Notes under the pieces: model-generated
Databases searched by the model: none
Seen by the model: the letters and a program-made list of their open reading frames with translations, nothing else
What the model was told of the DNA's origin: nothing
From: Chitinophaga eiseniae
GTDB lineage: Bacteria; Bacteroidota; Bacteroidia; Chitinophagales; Chitinophagaceae
Assembly: GCF_012641265.1 (NCBI RefSeq)
Contig: NZ_JABAHZ010000003.1
Span: 620,001 to 684,000, forward strand
Reading direction: 5' to 3'
DNA: 64,000 nt
Translations under genes and position numbers: made by a program
In this document: positions 53,501-62,249 of the stretch, one piece after another
Numbering within the stretch: position 1 is the first letter of the stretch
How the letters are laid out: every line of letters starts with the position of its first letter

Positions 53501-53908
53501 GGCTACCTTGGAACCCTTCACCAGGATAGTGGCGCCGGGAACGGGGTTGCCGGTATTATCCACGATACGCCCGCGTAAGGTATCAGCCAGTGGCACGGCG
53601 GCGGGCGCCGGCGTAATAACACGATTCAATACAATCGTTTCCTTAATAATTTTCCAGGAAAGTCCCTGGCCATTGAAACACATGTCCAGTACCTGCGACA
53701 ACGGCAGGTTACGGGCTTCAATGTTTATAGAATGCGTATCATCCAGATCACCGGAATGATACCAAAACTTGTAGCCGCTTTGTTGCTCTATTTTGTGCAG
53801 CACCTCGCCGATAGGCTTATCCCGCTCTACCAGGGTAATTTTTTGTGCTAATCCTTTTGCACTGATTTGAAGGAATGAAATCAGGAGAATAAAAGCCGTG
53901 AGTTTCAT
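50504..53908 (-). CDS. SusC/RagA-family TonB-dependent transporter with STN domain
   Basis: About 1134 residues from MKLTAFILLIS (the frame opens 23 codons earlier). GGAAAA a few bases upstream supports this start. Order: signal peptide (KGLAQ), STN domain (about 28-95), carboxypeptidase-regulatory-like domain (about 110-190, RGRIVDNTGNPVPGATILV), plug with GYGTQKKVNLTGAVTQV and NPNDVESISVLKDAASTAIYGSSAPYGVI (SusC signature), then barrel. It would import the substrate bound by the SusD partner. Its STN domain matches the FecR and ECF genes upstream. Confidence 0.94.
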   Translation of the reverse strand: MKLTAFILLISFLQISAKGLAQKITLVERDKPIGEVLHKIEQQSGYKFWYHSGDLDDTHSINIEARNLPLSQVLDMCFNGQGLSWKIIKETIVLNRVITPAPAAVPLADTLRGRIVDNTGNPVPGATILVKGSKVAAISNADGYYRLPGISGEVTIIVSNIGFQRQEIATGGRSHLDIKIVPEVSMLENVVVVGYGTQKKVNLTGAVTQVSGEVLDNRPITRISQGLQGMVAGLNIVTNTGGGAPNATQNINIRGYTGLGTTGGPLVVIDGIQGGDINAINPNDVESISVLKDAASTAIYGSSAPYGVILITTKKGKLGQPTKIAYNNNLSWAQAINLPKMLNSLDFANLYNEAFVNAGKAPDFNDETIARIKAYQDGTLATQTIKNPNTPNGWNSWASSNANNDWFKIYFKDFAFSQQHNISVSGASEKSNYYISVGYNDRSGMYNFGKDDFKRFNIRANLTSNVTNWLTFNFRSTMSRSLYNTPNVYSGQTGGNYMHQIARKYPTVALINPDGHYSDESNVLLHLQGGRDKSTEDQPMLTGEFQIKPLKGWDITMNYTFDGDIYDRQNQLKTVYVFLPDGTTAPSSGTSPNSFTRNNYRNEHHIVNAFTSYEKDFNRHHFRIMGGFTSELTSYASYSASNTQLYSNDIPALNLTYNPTPSVGDQVRRLAVEGYFGRFNYNFAGKYLLEINGRYDGTSRFLAGRRWKLSPGVSAGWNLDRENFWKSISPVINAFKLRASYGSSPDQMFLGDPSIGSYYPFYPLLGTTSPNNTSWLFGGNKQASVSQPPLVNPDLTWVTTTSYGIGTDMSLLNNRLTVSYDYYIRKANDFAGPAAVVPVLLGTGLPSVNNAAIQTKGFEVTAQWSDRIGKLHYSARASLSDYRGKVVAYNNPPRSLSTWYVGQQMGEIWGYTTNGLYQSDADAAKAPVASFWKNGWRAGDVSYADLNGDGQINNGKNTVDSSGDLRVIGNNTPRYQYSLNLNFDYKGFDLGIFLQGIAKRDAWVGSNYFWGITGDEWQSSPFTVQANNRYTASTPNGYFPKYYMSSENGKNTQVQSRYLQNAAYLRIKSVQLGYTLPASMLSPIRMQKVRVYFNVENLATFTKLIKTIDPELSISDAKIYPLQRTFSCGINVIL

Positions 53909-54314
53909 GATTTTCCAGATTTTGGTCAATAGGCGTACACGCCTGCCATTGTTGATTAAACAAGCAGTTAGATACATAGATAGATAATTAAGGATGCTTA
54001 ACAGATAGTCATGAGCGTAGCCTGGCGATATCGGGCATATTAGCGTATGCCGGAAGTGCTATGCTCATGTGTTGATCATAACATAAGTAGTAATTACATG
54101 TGTGCTTTTAGCCGTTGAATGTTCACTGTTGATGGTTCACTGTCGAATGCCGTCGTTATGCCATAGCATATCTGCCGGTAATAAAATAATGATCTGGAGA
54201 TGGATGAACGGAAAATACTCCGCCGTGGCAGGCTTGGAAACGAGAATTTAATAACATAAATTTGATTTAGGTAATGAAAAATGCTTAACAGATGTATGTT
54301 TTATTGCCTTTTAC

Positions 54315-54350
54315 AACCGGGAAATGTTAGCGCATTCCCGGTTTTTTTTA
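54315..54350. terminator. Hairpin with T-run between fecR and susC
   Basis: A stem of about 9-10 pairs with one bulge (CCGGGAA...TTCCCGG) and a run of eight Ts on the plus strand. Neighbouring genes are on the minus strand; there it precedes TTGTAAAA, a weaker signal. It lies in the 418-base gap 53978-54395, which otherwise shows only a short repeated GTTCACTGT near 54121-54150. Confidence 0.5.
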
Positions 54351-54395
54351 GCGATTTTGGTGTCGATCATTTGTCCTGGATAATTTCAATAACGC

Positions 54396-55520
54396 TTAAG
54401 CGGGCAAAACAATAATTTTTCTGCCATCTATTTTAAAATGAATCCCACTTTCTTCTAATATAGCCAGTACATCGGCCAGTTCATAACTTCTCTTAATACT
54501 GCCTTCAAATTTCAGATCTGGTACTTTACCTGCATATACTATTTCCGCATTATACCACCTGGCCAGCTGCCGCATCACCACTTCGGTACCTTCTCCTTTC
54601 AATGAAAAGAATCCATTCTTCCAGGCAACAATTTTTTCGGTATCGGCATGCGGCACCAGCTGTATCTGCCGGGTGTCCGCCAGTTTGGCCTGTTGGCCCG
54701 GCTTCAGCAAAGCCGTATCTGCTCTGTGTATCACTTTTACCGCGCCTTCCAGCAACGTTACATCTGTACTCGGTTCCTCCTGGTAGGCCATCAGGTTAAA
54801 ATGGGTGCCCAATACCTGCACCTGATTATCGCCCGATTGTACAACGAAAGGCGTCTTAGTATCCTGGGCCACCTCAAAATAGGCTTCCCCACTGAGTTCC
54901 ACCCTTCTCTCTTTTCCATCAAATCCTGCCGGAAAACGTAAAGAAGAAGCGGCATTGAGCCATACTTTAGTACCATCCGGTAATACCAGCTGATACTGTC
55001 CTCCTGCCGGCGTAGTTAATACGTTAAATGCCTGCTGTTGCGAAGTGGTATTATTATACACCACCTCTCCATTACGCAGATGGATGGTAGCGCCTCCCTG
55101 CTGCATTACCCGGTTGCCAATGCTATCCAGCACCACGCTTTCTCCATTGGCCAATGTCAATACCGCCCTGTTACTCCCCGGCACCATTGCTTTTCCTGCC
55201 AGCAGCTGATCACCCTCTTTTTGCCGGTTACCTGTTTTCCAGAATTTAATACCGGTAAATACCACCAGCGCCGCTACTGCTGCAGCTACCGATGTTTTCA
55301 CCAACATGCTCCGCAGCATGTTCCTGCGGATACCGGCACGTTGATAAATACGCTGACGTAATAGTTTTTCTGTTGCCGTTCTGTCACCCAGTTCCGCTTC
55401 ATCCCAGTCCGCTCCAGTATCCACTTTGCTCAACAATTCATTATACAGCGAAATATCCGCTGCTGTTGCTGTCCCATCGGCAATGCGTTGGGCTAATTGT
55501 GCCAGTTGATCATGATTCAC
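54396..55520 (-). CDS. FecR-family anti-sigma factor
   Basis: About 374 residues from a GTG at 55520; the longer frame begins at a TTG (55571), and no ATG precedes the FecR N-terminal region, so the start is uncertain. N-terminal cytoplasmic helices (LAQLAQRIADG, about 1-75), membrane helix (about 85-105, TSVAAAVAALVVFTGI), FecR domain (about 165-275, TPAGGQYQLVLPDGTKVWL, LSGEAYFEVAQD, VLGTHFNLMAY) and C-terminal DUF4974 domain (LARWYNAEIVYAGK, LADVLAILEESGIHF). It belongs with the ECF sigma gene 86 bases upstream. Confidence 0.93.
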   Translation of the reverse strand: MNHDQLAQLAQRIADGTATAADISLYNELLSKVDTGADWDEAELGDRTATEKLLRQRIYQRAGIRRNMLRSMLVKTSVAAAVAALVVFTGIKFWKTGNRQKEGDQLLAGKAMVPGSNRAVLTLANGESVVLDSIGNRVMQQGGATIHLRNGEVVYNNTTSQQQAFNVLTTPAGGQYQLVLPDGTKVWLNAASSLRFPAGFDGKERRVELSGEAYFEVAQDTKTPFVVQSGDNQVQVLGTHFNLMAYQEEPSTDVTLLEGAVKVIHRADTALLKPGQQAKLADTRQIQLVPHADTEKIVAWKNGFFSLKGEGTEVVMRQLARWYNAEIVYAGKVPDLKFEGSIKRSYELADVLAILEESGIHFKIDGRKIIVLPA

Positions 55521-55606
55521 GTGAAATGGACGTTTATATACCAAGGCACCTGAAAAAAGGTTTCCCCCCAAAGTCCCGGTACTTTTTTTTAAAAAAATAA
55601 GATCGC

Positions 55607-56182
55607 CTATAAATGAGAAAGCAAGCAGGAGATAATAATCATGGAATGCCCAATGAATAAGCGTATCCGCTTCAGGGCAATGGTGATCTGGTTTTCCACC
55701 GTTTTAACGGTAATATTCATTCGGGAGGCAATTTCGGCATGCGACAATTGCTCGTTCCTGCTCAGACTATATACTTTGCGGCACTTATCAGGCAAAGCAT
55801 CTACCGCCTGTGCAATAACGGACGTCAGTTCCCGCACTGCCAGCTCATCTGGTGTGGTACTGCTGTCACTGGTGTATTGCAGATCGTGGATAAATATTTG
55901 CCGCGTCTTGCTGGCCCGTAGCAGATTGGCCATTTTAAAACGTGTGGCCGCTTTGAGGTAATGTTTTAAAGAGGTAATGACCACCGTTTCCCGGTGCAGC
56001 CATAGCCACGTAAATACTTCCTGTACTACATCCATGGCCAGGTCGCGGCTCTTCAGCGTATAATAAGCATGTTTAAATAAATCAGACCAGTAGCGGTCAT
56101 AAATAGTATCAAATGCACGTACTTCCCCCTTCCTAAGGTGGCTCAAAAGTTCACTGTCTTCCATAATGGCCCAACCAGACAT
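55607..56182 (-). CDS. ECF-type RNA polymerase sigma factor
   Basis: 191 residues. Region 2 at about 20-90 (FDTIYDRYWSDLFKHAYYTL, AMDVVQEVFTWLW) and region 4 at about 130-185 (CRKVYSLSRNEQLSHAEIASRM, NITVKTVENQI helix-turn-helix). A start at Met7 (56164) is possible. It heads the third ECF/FecR/SusC/SusD module and probably controls that operon. Confidence 0.93.
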   Translation of the reverse strand: MSGWAIMEDSELLSHLRKGEVRAFDTIYDRYWSDLFKHAYYTLKSRDLAMDVVQEVFTWLWLHRETVVITSLKHYLKAATRFKMANLLRASKTRQIFIHDLQYTSDSSTTPDELAVRELTSVIAQAVDALPDKCRKVYSLSRNEQLSHAEIASRMNITVKTVENQITIALKRIRLFIGHSMIIISCLLSHL

Positions 56183-56379
56183 TATATGCTATTTAATCAG
56201 CAGTTGCCGCTGCCAGGATAAAGGATGATAAAACGCGTTGTTTGCGCAAGCTAGTGTTTATTCATTTAAATTTATCCTATTTTTTAATCAAAAAACAGTT
56301 GTATTTTAACTAGTCTTTCTCCCACCAACCCATTTACTGATTCCGCAATAACCGGGTTTTTTGCCGACATTCATGGAAC

Positions 56380-56387
56380 TAACTTTG
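56380..56387 (+). promoter_or_regulatory. Bacteroidota -7 promoter box that decides a start codon
   Basis: TAACTTTG exactly fits TAnnTTTG; TTTG at 56360-56363 could be the upstream element, though the 16-base spacing is slightly short. Because it lies inside the longest open frame, transcription from here would force translation to start at the ATG at 56406 downstream. Confidence 0.55.
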
Positions 56388-56405
56388 TCTTCAAATGATA
56401 AAGCC

Positions 56406-57242
56406 ATGAACAATTACGATAAAATAGCCACTGCAATAGATTACATAAAAAGTAATTTCAAAACGCAACCCGATTTACAGGAAATAGCGGCCGCCGTACA
56501 TATGAGCCCATTTCATTTTCAACGGGTGTTTTCGGAATGGGCGGGTGTAACGCCTAAAAAGTTCCTGCAATATCTCACGCTGGACTACGCCAAAGGCATT
56601 CTACGTGAAGAGAAAACCACCGTATTTGACGCTGCTTTTGAAGCAGGCCTTTCCGGCACCGGCCGTTTACACGATTTGTTTATTAACATTGAGAGTATGA
56701 CACCCGGAGAATATAAAAATGGTGGCAAAGCCCTGCATATCAACTATAGCTTCGCGGAAAGTCCCTTCGGCAATATCCTGGTGGCGTCTACGGCCAAAGG
56801 CATCTGTCATATGGCTTTCGCCGATCAGCCGGAAGCAGCCCTGCAGGCGCTGAAAGAACAATTCCCCCACGCGGAGTTTACGCAAATGGTAGATGTTATA
56901 CAACAAAATACCCTCTATATATTTACCCAGGACTGGAGCCGGCTGTCTGAGATAAAACTGCATCTCCGGGGCACCGACTTTCAGCTGAAAGTATGGGAAG
57001 CCCTACTGAAAATCCCAATGGGTAATCTCACCACCTATTCCCGGTTGGCGGAAGAAATCAACCATCCCCGCGCCTCCCGCGCGGTGGGTACGGCAGTGGC
57101 CCAAAACCCGGTAGCTTTCCTGATCCCTTGTCATCGCGTGATTAAAGCGTCGGGCGAAGCCGGCCAATACCATTGGGGAATCTCCCGTAAAAACGCCATG
57201 ATAGGCTGGGAAGCAGCTCGTACGCAATCCACCGGGTCATAA
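56406..57242 (+). CDS. AraC-type HTH plus O6-methylguanine-DNA methyltransferase
   Basis: About 278 residues from MNNYDKI. The N-terminal 100 residues are an AraC helix-turn-helix pair (FKTQPDLQEIAAAVHMSPFHFQRVF, ending MTPGEYK). The rest is an MGMT/Ogt domain with FQLKVWEALLKIPMGNLTTY and the active-site IPCHRVI (the nucleophilic Cys). It lacks the N-terminal zinc-binding phosphotriester domain of classical Ada, so it joins a transcription-factor fold with alkyl repair without the usual methyl-sensing Cys. A promoter box upstream and hairpin terminator downstream make it a single-gene unit. Confidence 0.93.
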   Translation: MNNYDKIATAIDYIKSNFKTQPDLQEIAAAVHMSPFHFQRVFSEWAGVTPKKFLQYLTLDYAKGILREEKTTVFDAAFEAGLSGTGRLHDLFINIESMTPGEYKNGGKALHINYSFAESPFGNILVASTAKGICHMAFADQPEAALQALKEQFPHAEFTQMVDVIQQNTLYIFTQDWSRLSEIKLHLRGTDFQLKVWEALLKIPMGNLTTYSRLAEEINHPRASRAVGTAVAQNPVAFLIPCHRVIKASGEAGQYHWGISRKNAMIGWEAARTQSTGS

Positions 57243-57248
57243 ACAAAA

Positions 57249-57282
57249 GGGCTGCCCGCTTGTGAAGGACAGCCCCGTTTTT
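57249..57282. terminator. Terminator of the AraC-MGMT gene
   Basis: GGGCTG and CAGCCC arms with a 15-base loop, then CGTTTTTG on the plus strand, starting 7 bases after the stop codon at 57242. The remaining gap to 57672 holds a small palindrome (57381-57396) and no clear gene. Confidence 0.65.
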
Positions 57283-57671
57283 GCTTATGAAAAAAAAGAC
57301 TGGCACTGAAAAATGCCTGCCGGTTAGACGAGGAAAAAAAGAAGTTATTATGGGCACAGGGAAATAAAAGATAATAACGACATGCCGCACGGCATGAGTA
57401 GTGATTTTCTCATGGAATCAGATTTTGGTCTTTCGTACTAATTAATCAACTCAATTAATGCGCTGGAAATATTGTTCAGAATTTTGGTCGTTTCGTTTTA
57501 TCCCGCCGAAGTTGAACTTTAGCGTTACTTAAAAGTAAAAAAATATTTTACATTTTCAAGTATTAATATGCTTGTTTTATTTCTTTCTCGCTATCCTGGC
57601 AGCATACCACACATTATCAATAGTTTATACATCTCAATATCTCCCGCTTTTCGTAACTTCCTGTAAAAAGA

Positions 57672-58091
57672 ATGACCACAACGAAAAACCCGGTAGGCCG
57701 CACTACCTCCCAGGGCTGGGAAATAGGGATCAGGCGCACTTTTTCCATTGAGCCCCATCAGGCATGGGAGCTGCTGTTTACACAACCCCTGCTCAGCTCC
57801 TGGCTGGATGACAAAGCGGACCTTCCATTTGAAAAAGGGAATACCTATACTACCCAAACGGGTATCACGATCATGGTATCTTCTGTGACAATAGGGAAAG
57901 TAATTCGCATAAAATGGCAACAGCCCGGCGATCCGCAAACTTCTACCCTGCAAATACGTATTATCCCCGCCAAAGAAAAGACGACGATCAGTTTCCATCA
58001 TGAGTGGTTGAAAAATGAGCAGGAAAGGGAATTGATGAAAAACTACTGGAGCCGTGTGCTGGATGAGATCAGCCGGCAGCTCAACGCATAA
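57672..58091 (+). CDS. AHSA1/SRPBCC-fold protein
   Basis: 139 residues, no signal peptide. It matches the AHSA1 (activator of Hsp90 ATPase homologue 1) branch of the START/SRPBCC fold: IGIRRTFSIEPHQAWELLFTQPLLSSWL at the start, a central GKVIRIKWQQPGD strand pair, TTISFHHEWLKNEQER and a C-terminal helix (LMKNYWSRVLDEIS). The fold has a deep hydrophobic cavity and often binds small lipids or polyketides. It is 173 bases upstream of the Pls-like NRPS on the same strand, so a shared function is possible but not shown. Confidence 0.85.
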   Translation: MTTTKNPVGRTTSQGWEIGIRRTFSIEPHQAWELLFTQPLLSSWLDDKADLPFEKGNTYTTQTGITIMVSSVTIGKVIRIKWQQPGDPQTSTLQIRIIPAKEKTTISFHHEWLKNEQERELMKNYWSRVLDEISRQLNA

Positions 58092-58240
58092 ATACCCTGC
58101 TGCGTTTATAACGGTAATACCTATACGACCGCCTGGGTTGCTGACAAGAGCCGTCGGCATATCACTTATTATAAGAAATTTTTAGCAAATAATCTATTAT
58201 TTTTAAGGATATTATAAGACTATACACCGATTCTTACCAG

Positions 58241-58248
58241 TAACTTTG
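58241..58248 (+). promoter_or_regulatory. Likely promoter of the Pls-like NRPS gene
   Basis: TAACTTTG matches the -7 consensus TAnnTTTG and ends 16 bases before the ATG at 58265, allowing a very short leader. No clear -33 TTG at the usual distance. Confidence 0.5.
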
Positions 58249-58264
58249 CGCATACGTAATACCA

Positions 58265-61200
58265 ATGAACCTACGGGAACGCGAATTTATGAATGTTTAT
58301 AGTATAGTTAAGGGGCCCCAGTTGCCAGATTTGCTCCACCATGAAACCCTGGCAGATATATTCTCTGGTACTGTGCAAGCTCACGCCCATCATACGGCGT
58401 TGATCTTCCAACAACAAACGCTCACCTACAAAGAACTCGATCACTGGAGTGATGCGGTAGCCGCCTTCCTGCAATCAAACGGGATAGGGCCTGGTAGCGT
58501 AGTAGGGGTATGGTGGTCGCGGGGACTGGAATTACATGCCGCCATACTGGGCATTATCAAGGCCGGCGCCGCCTACGTGCCGCTGGACCGGGAGATGCCG
58601 GCAGAACGTGTAGAAGGTGTACTCACAGAAGTGAAAGCAGCTGCCTGCTTCAGCGAAGAACCCCTTCAGCTGGAGGCAGCTGTACTGAAAGTTCCCCCCG
58701 TTCCCGATAGTACAGAAGTGTTTACCCTCAGCCAGGGCCCTTCTCCCGATAACTTCGCCTACGTATTATACACTTCCGGCAGTACCGGCAAACCCAAGGG
58801 CATCCCCATCAGTCACCGGCAGATATGCCACCTGATCCGGGCAGAACAAACGGTGTTGAACATCCGTAGCAACGATAAGGTATACCAGGGCTTCTCTGTA
58901 TCATTCGACATGTGGTGCGAAGAAACCTGGCTCAGTTACTTCGTGGGCGCTACCCTCTGGGTAGCCGATGCCACTACCGCCAAAGCCATTGACGAACTGG
59001 GAGATGTGCTGCACCGCGAGAAAATTACGGTACTCCATGCTGTGCCCAGCTTACTGGCCATCATGGACGATAACGTCCCATCCCTGCGCCTGATCAATGC
59101 CGGCGGAGAAGCCTGTACCCCGCAGGTACTGGCCAGATGGGCCGCTCCTCCGCGCCATTTCTTCAATAGCTATGGCCCCACAGAAACAACGGTAAGCGCC
59201 ACTTTCGCCGCACTTAAACCCGGCGATTATATCACCATCGGCCAGCCGTTACCTAACTATAACATGGCTGTAGTCAATGAAAAACTGGATATCCTGCCCG
59301 TTGGAGAACGGGGAGAACTGGTGATTTCAGGACCAGGCGTAGGCGCCGGTTATATCGACAGACCCGAACTTACCCGGGAAAAATTTGTGGATAAGCCAAG
59401 CTCCATGACCGAATTACCCGGCGATCGCCTGTACCGCACCGGCGATGCCGCTATCATACTGCCCGACGGCAGCATCGATTTCCAGGGCCGGCTCGACGAC
59501 CAGATCAAACTACGCGGTTACCGCATAGAACTGGGAGAAATAGAAAACCAGCTGCATGCTGTAGACGGCGTTGCCGCTGCGGCCGTTGCCGTTAAAAAAG
59601 ACGGTAACGACCAGGATCAACTGGTCGGATATATCGTAAGAGAAGATAATCAACCGGTAGATGAATCGATGCTGAGAAGCCACCTGGCCAAAGTATTACC
59701 TACCTACATGGTACCCGGTATCATTATGGTGCTCGACGATATGCCCAGGCTCCCAAGCGGTAAAATAAACCGGAAGGCACTGCCGGTCCCCCCTGCCTTT
59801 ACCCAGGTAACCAGCCACGAAGCCATCGATCCAAATGCGCCATTGCAGGACCGGGTGATGCTGATCCTGGCTAAAGTATTCCCTGATCGTAATATTGATC
59901 TGCAACAGGACTTCTTTACCGACCTGGGAGGCCACTCCTTGTTGGCCGCCGCCTTTGTATCCCGCTTACGCAAGGAAGCCAATATACCACAGGCATCTCT
60001 GAAAGATATTTATATACACCGGCCTTTACAGGAGCTGGTAAATGTATGGTCTGCCCAACCACAGGCTGGTCAACGCAAAGAGAAAGTATTCAATAAAGTG
60101 CCCTGGTGGCGCCACCTTACCTGCTGGTTCTTCCAAACGATCGCCATCCTGGTGATCTTCGGTTTATTTGCCATGCAGATATTCCTGCCCTACCTGGGCT
60201 ACTACTACGTAGAACAAGCCACCAGCAGCCTGGGATATGCCATCCTTACTGCCCTGGCGATGTTCTGCCTGCTGCCGCCTGTATTTTCTGCACTTATCAT
60301 CACCACCAAATGGCTGGCCATTGGTAAAATGAAAGCAGGCGACTACCCGGTATGGGGCAACTACTATTTCCGCTGGTGGCTGGTAAAAACAAGTCAGCGC
60401 CTGATGCCTTCACAGTTCCTGAACGGTACGCCCCTATATCCGGCCTACCTGCGTATGCTGGGAGTAAAAATAGCTTCTGATGCACAACTCGGCGCAGTAA
60501 CCATTGGCGCGGAAGACCTGGTCACCATTGGCAGTGATGTAAGCATCAGCTCCCAGGCGGTGATCAACAATGCCTTTATTGAAGACGGGTTCCTGAAACT
60601 CCGTGCGGTACACCTGGGCGATCACGCCTACGTTGGCAGTAGCGCCATTATTGGAGGCGACACCGTTATGGAAGCCTGGAGCGAACTCCAGGACCTCAGT
60701 TATCTATCTCCCGGTACTACCGCTAAAAGCGGGGAAGTGTGGCAGGGAAGTCCCGCTACCCTGAAAACCACCAAAAGCATCAGTGAGTTGCCGCAACCAC
60801 TTCCGGTATCCGATGCTACCCGCTTCAAATACAGCATCATTTTCTCTTTATTCCTGCTGGTGTTTCCTTTCACCGTGTTATTACCGTTATTACCCACCAT
60901 CATTACCCTCAACCAGATGGATAATGCGGCGCCGGATTATAACTTCAACTACATGGTGATTACACCCGCGCTGGCACTGAGCTATATCATACTGTTTACC
61001 GCTCAAACGGTATTGCTCACCCGCTTGCTGCAATGGGGTATAAAACCGGGCACCTATCCTGTGTACAGCATTTTTTATGTACGCAAATGGTTTGCAGATC
61101 AACTGATGTCCCTCACACTGATTGTGATACATCCCATTTTTGCTACAGTATATATCTCCTCTTTGTTCCGTGCATTGGGCGCCAAAATTGGAAAAAATAC

Positions 61201-62221
61201 CGAAGTATCTACTGCCAGCAGCGTTACCCATCCGCTCCTGGAAATAGGCGACGGCGCTTTTATTGCGGATGCCGTTACCCTCGGCGAATCGGATGTACGC
61301 GGTCAGCAACTCATCCTGGAAAAAACAGTTATTCATAATACCAGCTTTGTGGGCAACAGCGCCCTTATTCCACAGGGATATGTGCTGCCGGAAAACATGC
61401 TGATCGGTGTGTTGTCTACCCCGCCTTCTAAGGAACAAATGGCAGGCGACAAGGCCCGCGATTGGTTTGGTTCACCTGCCATCGCACTGCCCCGCAGGCA
61501 GGAAAGCCATTTCTTTCCACCGGAACTCACTACCACGCCTTCGCCACAACGCCGGCTGGCCAGGGCTTTCGTGGAGTTTGTACGTATACTCATTCCTGAA
61601 ACCGTAGTGATCTGCTGCAGCATCCTGTTCATCGCCTATGCGCACGACCTGGTAACAGATAAGCCCTGGTGGATGATCCTACTGCAGTTCCCCTTCTATT
61701 ACCTGTTCTTCCTCGGGCTCCCTGCCTTCCTCTTCACCGTGATACTGAAGTGGGTGTTAACAGGCGTGTATAAACCATTGCAAAGCCCGATGTGGACATC
61801 TAAAGTATGGCGCAGTGAAGCGATCACTTCTACCTACGAAGCGCTCTCTATTCCCTTCCTGCTGGAATACCTGAAAGGGACTCCCTGGCTGCCGGTTTTA
61901 CTGCGGCTGCTGGGCGTAAAAACAGGCTACCGCGTTATACTCAACACCGCCGATATCACCGAATTTGATATGGTGGAAATCGGATCAGACAGCGTATTGA
62001 ATGAAGACAGCGGACCGCAAACCCACCTGTTTGAAGACAGGGTCATGAAAATAGGCGCCATCAAAATAGGCCGCAGAAGCAGCATAGGCGCCAGGTCTAT
62101 CATTTTATACGATAGCGAAATCGGGGATGACGTAAACATTACCCCGCTATCGCTGGTGATGAAGGGAGAAAAATTACAACCTGGTACCAACTGGACAGGC
62201 AGCCCTGTAAAACCAGAATAA
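58265..62221 (+). CDS. Pls-like membrane NRPS (epsilon-poly-lysine synthetase type)
   Basis: 1318 residues. Adenylation domain about 40-530 with LYTSGSTGKPKG, NSYGPTETTV, YRTGDAAI, GRLDDQIKLRGYRIE and LPSGKINRKALP; carrier domain about 545-615 with the phosphopantetheine Ser558 in GGHSLL. The rest is the NRPS terminal domain of TIGR02353 type: about six membrane helices alternating with three soluble blocks (about 735-850, 960-1080, 1230-1318) containing hexapeptide-like turns (IGSDVSI, IGDGAFI, IGRRSSIGARSII). This is the layout of Pls, which polymerises single amino acids without ordinary condensation domains. Reading the A-domain pocket by alignment to GrsA gives Asp235, Met236, Glu239, which suits a basic amino acid. 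A GNAT gene follows after 28 bases. Confidence 0.88.
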   Translation: MNLREREFMNVYSIVKGPQLPDLLHHETLADIFSGTVQAHAHHTALIFQQQTLTYKELDHWSDAVAAFLQSNGIGPGSVVGVWWSRGLELHAAILGIIKAGAAYVPLDREMPAERVEGVLTEVKAAACFSEEPLQLEAAVLKVPPVPDSTEVFTLSQGPSPDNFAYVLYTSGSTGKPKGIPISHRQICHLIRAEQTVLNIRSNDKVYQGFSVSFDMWCEETWLSYFVGATLWVADATTAKAIDELGDVLHREKITVLHAVPSLLAIMDDNVPSLRLINAGGEACTPQVLARWAAPPRHFFNSYGPTETTVSATFAALKPGDYITIGQPLPNYNMAVVNEKLDILPVGERGELVISGPGVGAGYIDRPELTREKFVDKPSSMTELPGDRLYRTGDAAIILPDGSIDFQGRLDDQIKLRGYRIELGEIENQLHAVDGVAAAAVAVKKDGNDQDQLVGYIVREDNQPVDESMLRSHLAKVLPTYMVPGIIMVLDDMPRLPSGKINRKALPVPPAFTQVTSHEAIDPNAPLQDRVMLILAKVFPDRNIDLQQDFFTDLGGHSLLAAAFVSRLRKEANIPQASLKDIYIHRPLQELVNVWSAQPQAGQRKEKVFNKVPWWRHLTCWFFQTIAILVIFGLFAMQIFLPYLGYYYVEQATSSLGYAILTALAMFCLLPPVFSALIITTKWLAIGKMKAGDYPVWGNYYFRWWLVKTSQRLMPSQFLNGTPLYPAYLRMLGVKIASDAQLGAVTIGAEDLVTIGSDVSISSQAVINNAFIEDGFLKLRAVHLGDHAYVGSSAIIGGDTVMEAWSELQDLSYLSPGTTAKSGEVWQGSPATLKTTKSISELPQPLPVSDATRFKYSIIFSLFLLVFPFTVLLPLLPTIITLNQMDNAAPDYNFNYMVITPALALSYIILFTAQTVLLTRLLQWGIKPGTYPVYSIFYVRKWFADQLMSLTLIVIHPIFATVYISSLFRALGAKIGKNTEVSTASSVTHPLLEIGDGAFIADAVTLGESDVRGQQLILEKTVIHNTSFVGNSALIPQGYVLPENMLIGVLSTPPSKEQMAGDKARDWFGSPAIALPRRQESHFFPPELTTTPSPQRRLARAFVEFVRILIPETVVICCSILFIAYAHDLVTDKPWWMILLQFPFYYLFFLGLPAFLFTVILKWVLTGVYKPLQSPMWTSKVWRSEAITSTYEALSIPFLLEYLKGTPWLPVLLRLLGVKTGYRVILNTADITEFDMVEIGSDSVLNEDSGPQTHLFEDRVMKIGAIKIGRRSSIGARSIILYDSEIGDDVNITPLSLVMKGEKLQPGTNWTGSPVKPE

Positions 62222-62249
62222 TTGATATAACGATGACGGGTAAACGAAA

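Noticed and set aside
57591..58160. A 189-residue minus-strand frame opposite the AHSA1 gene
   Set aside because: The plus-strand gene has the expected AHSA1 motifs; the antisense frame shows none.
60890..61438. A 182-residue minus-strand frame inside the Pls-like gene
   Set aside because: It is antisense to a helix and hexapeptide-turn region of a well supported gene.
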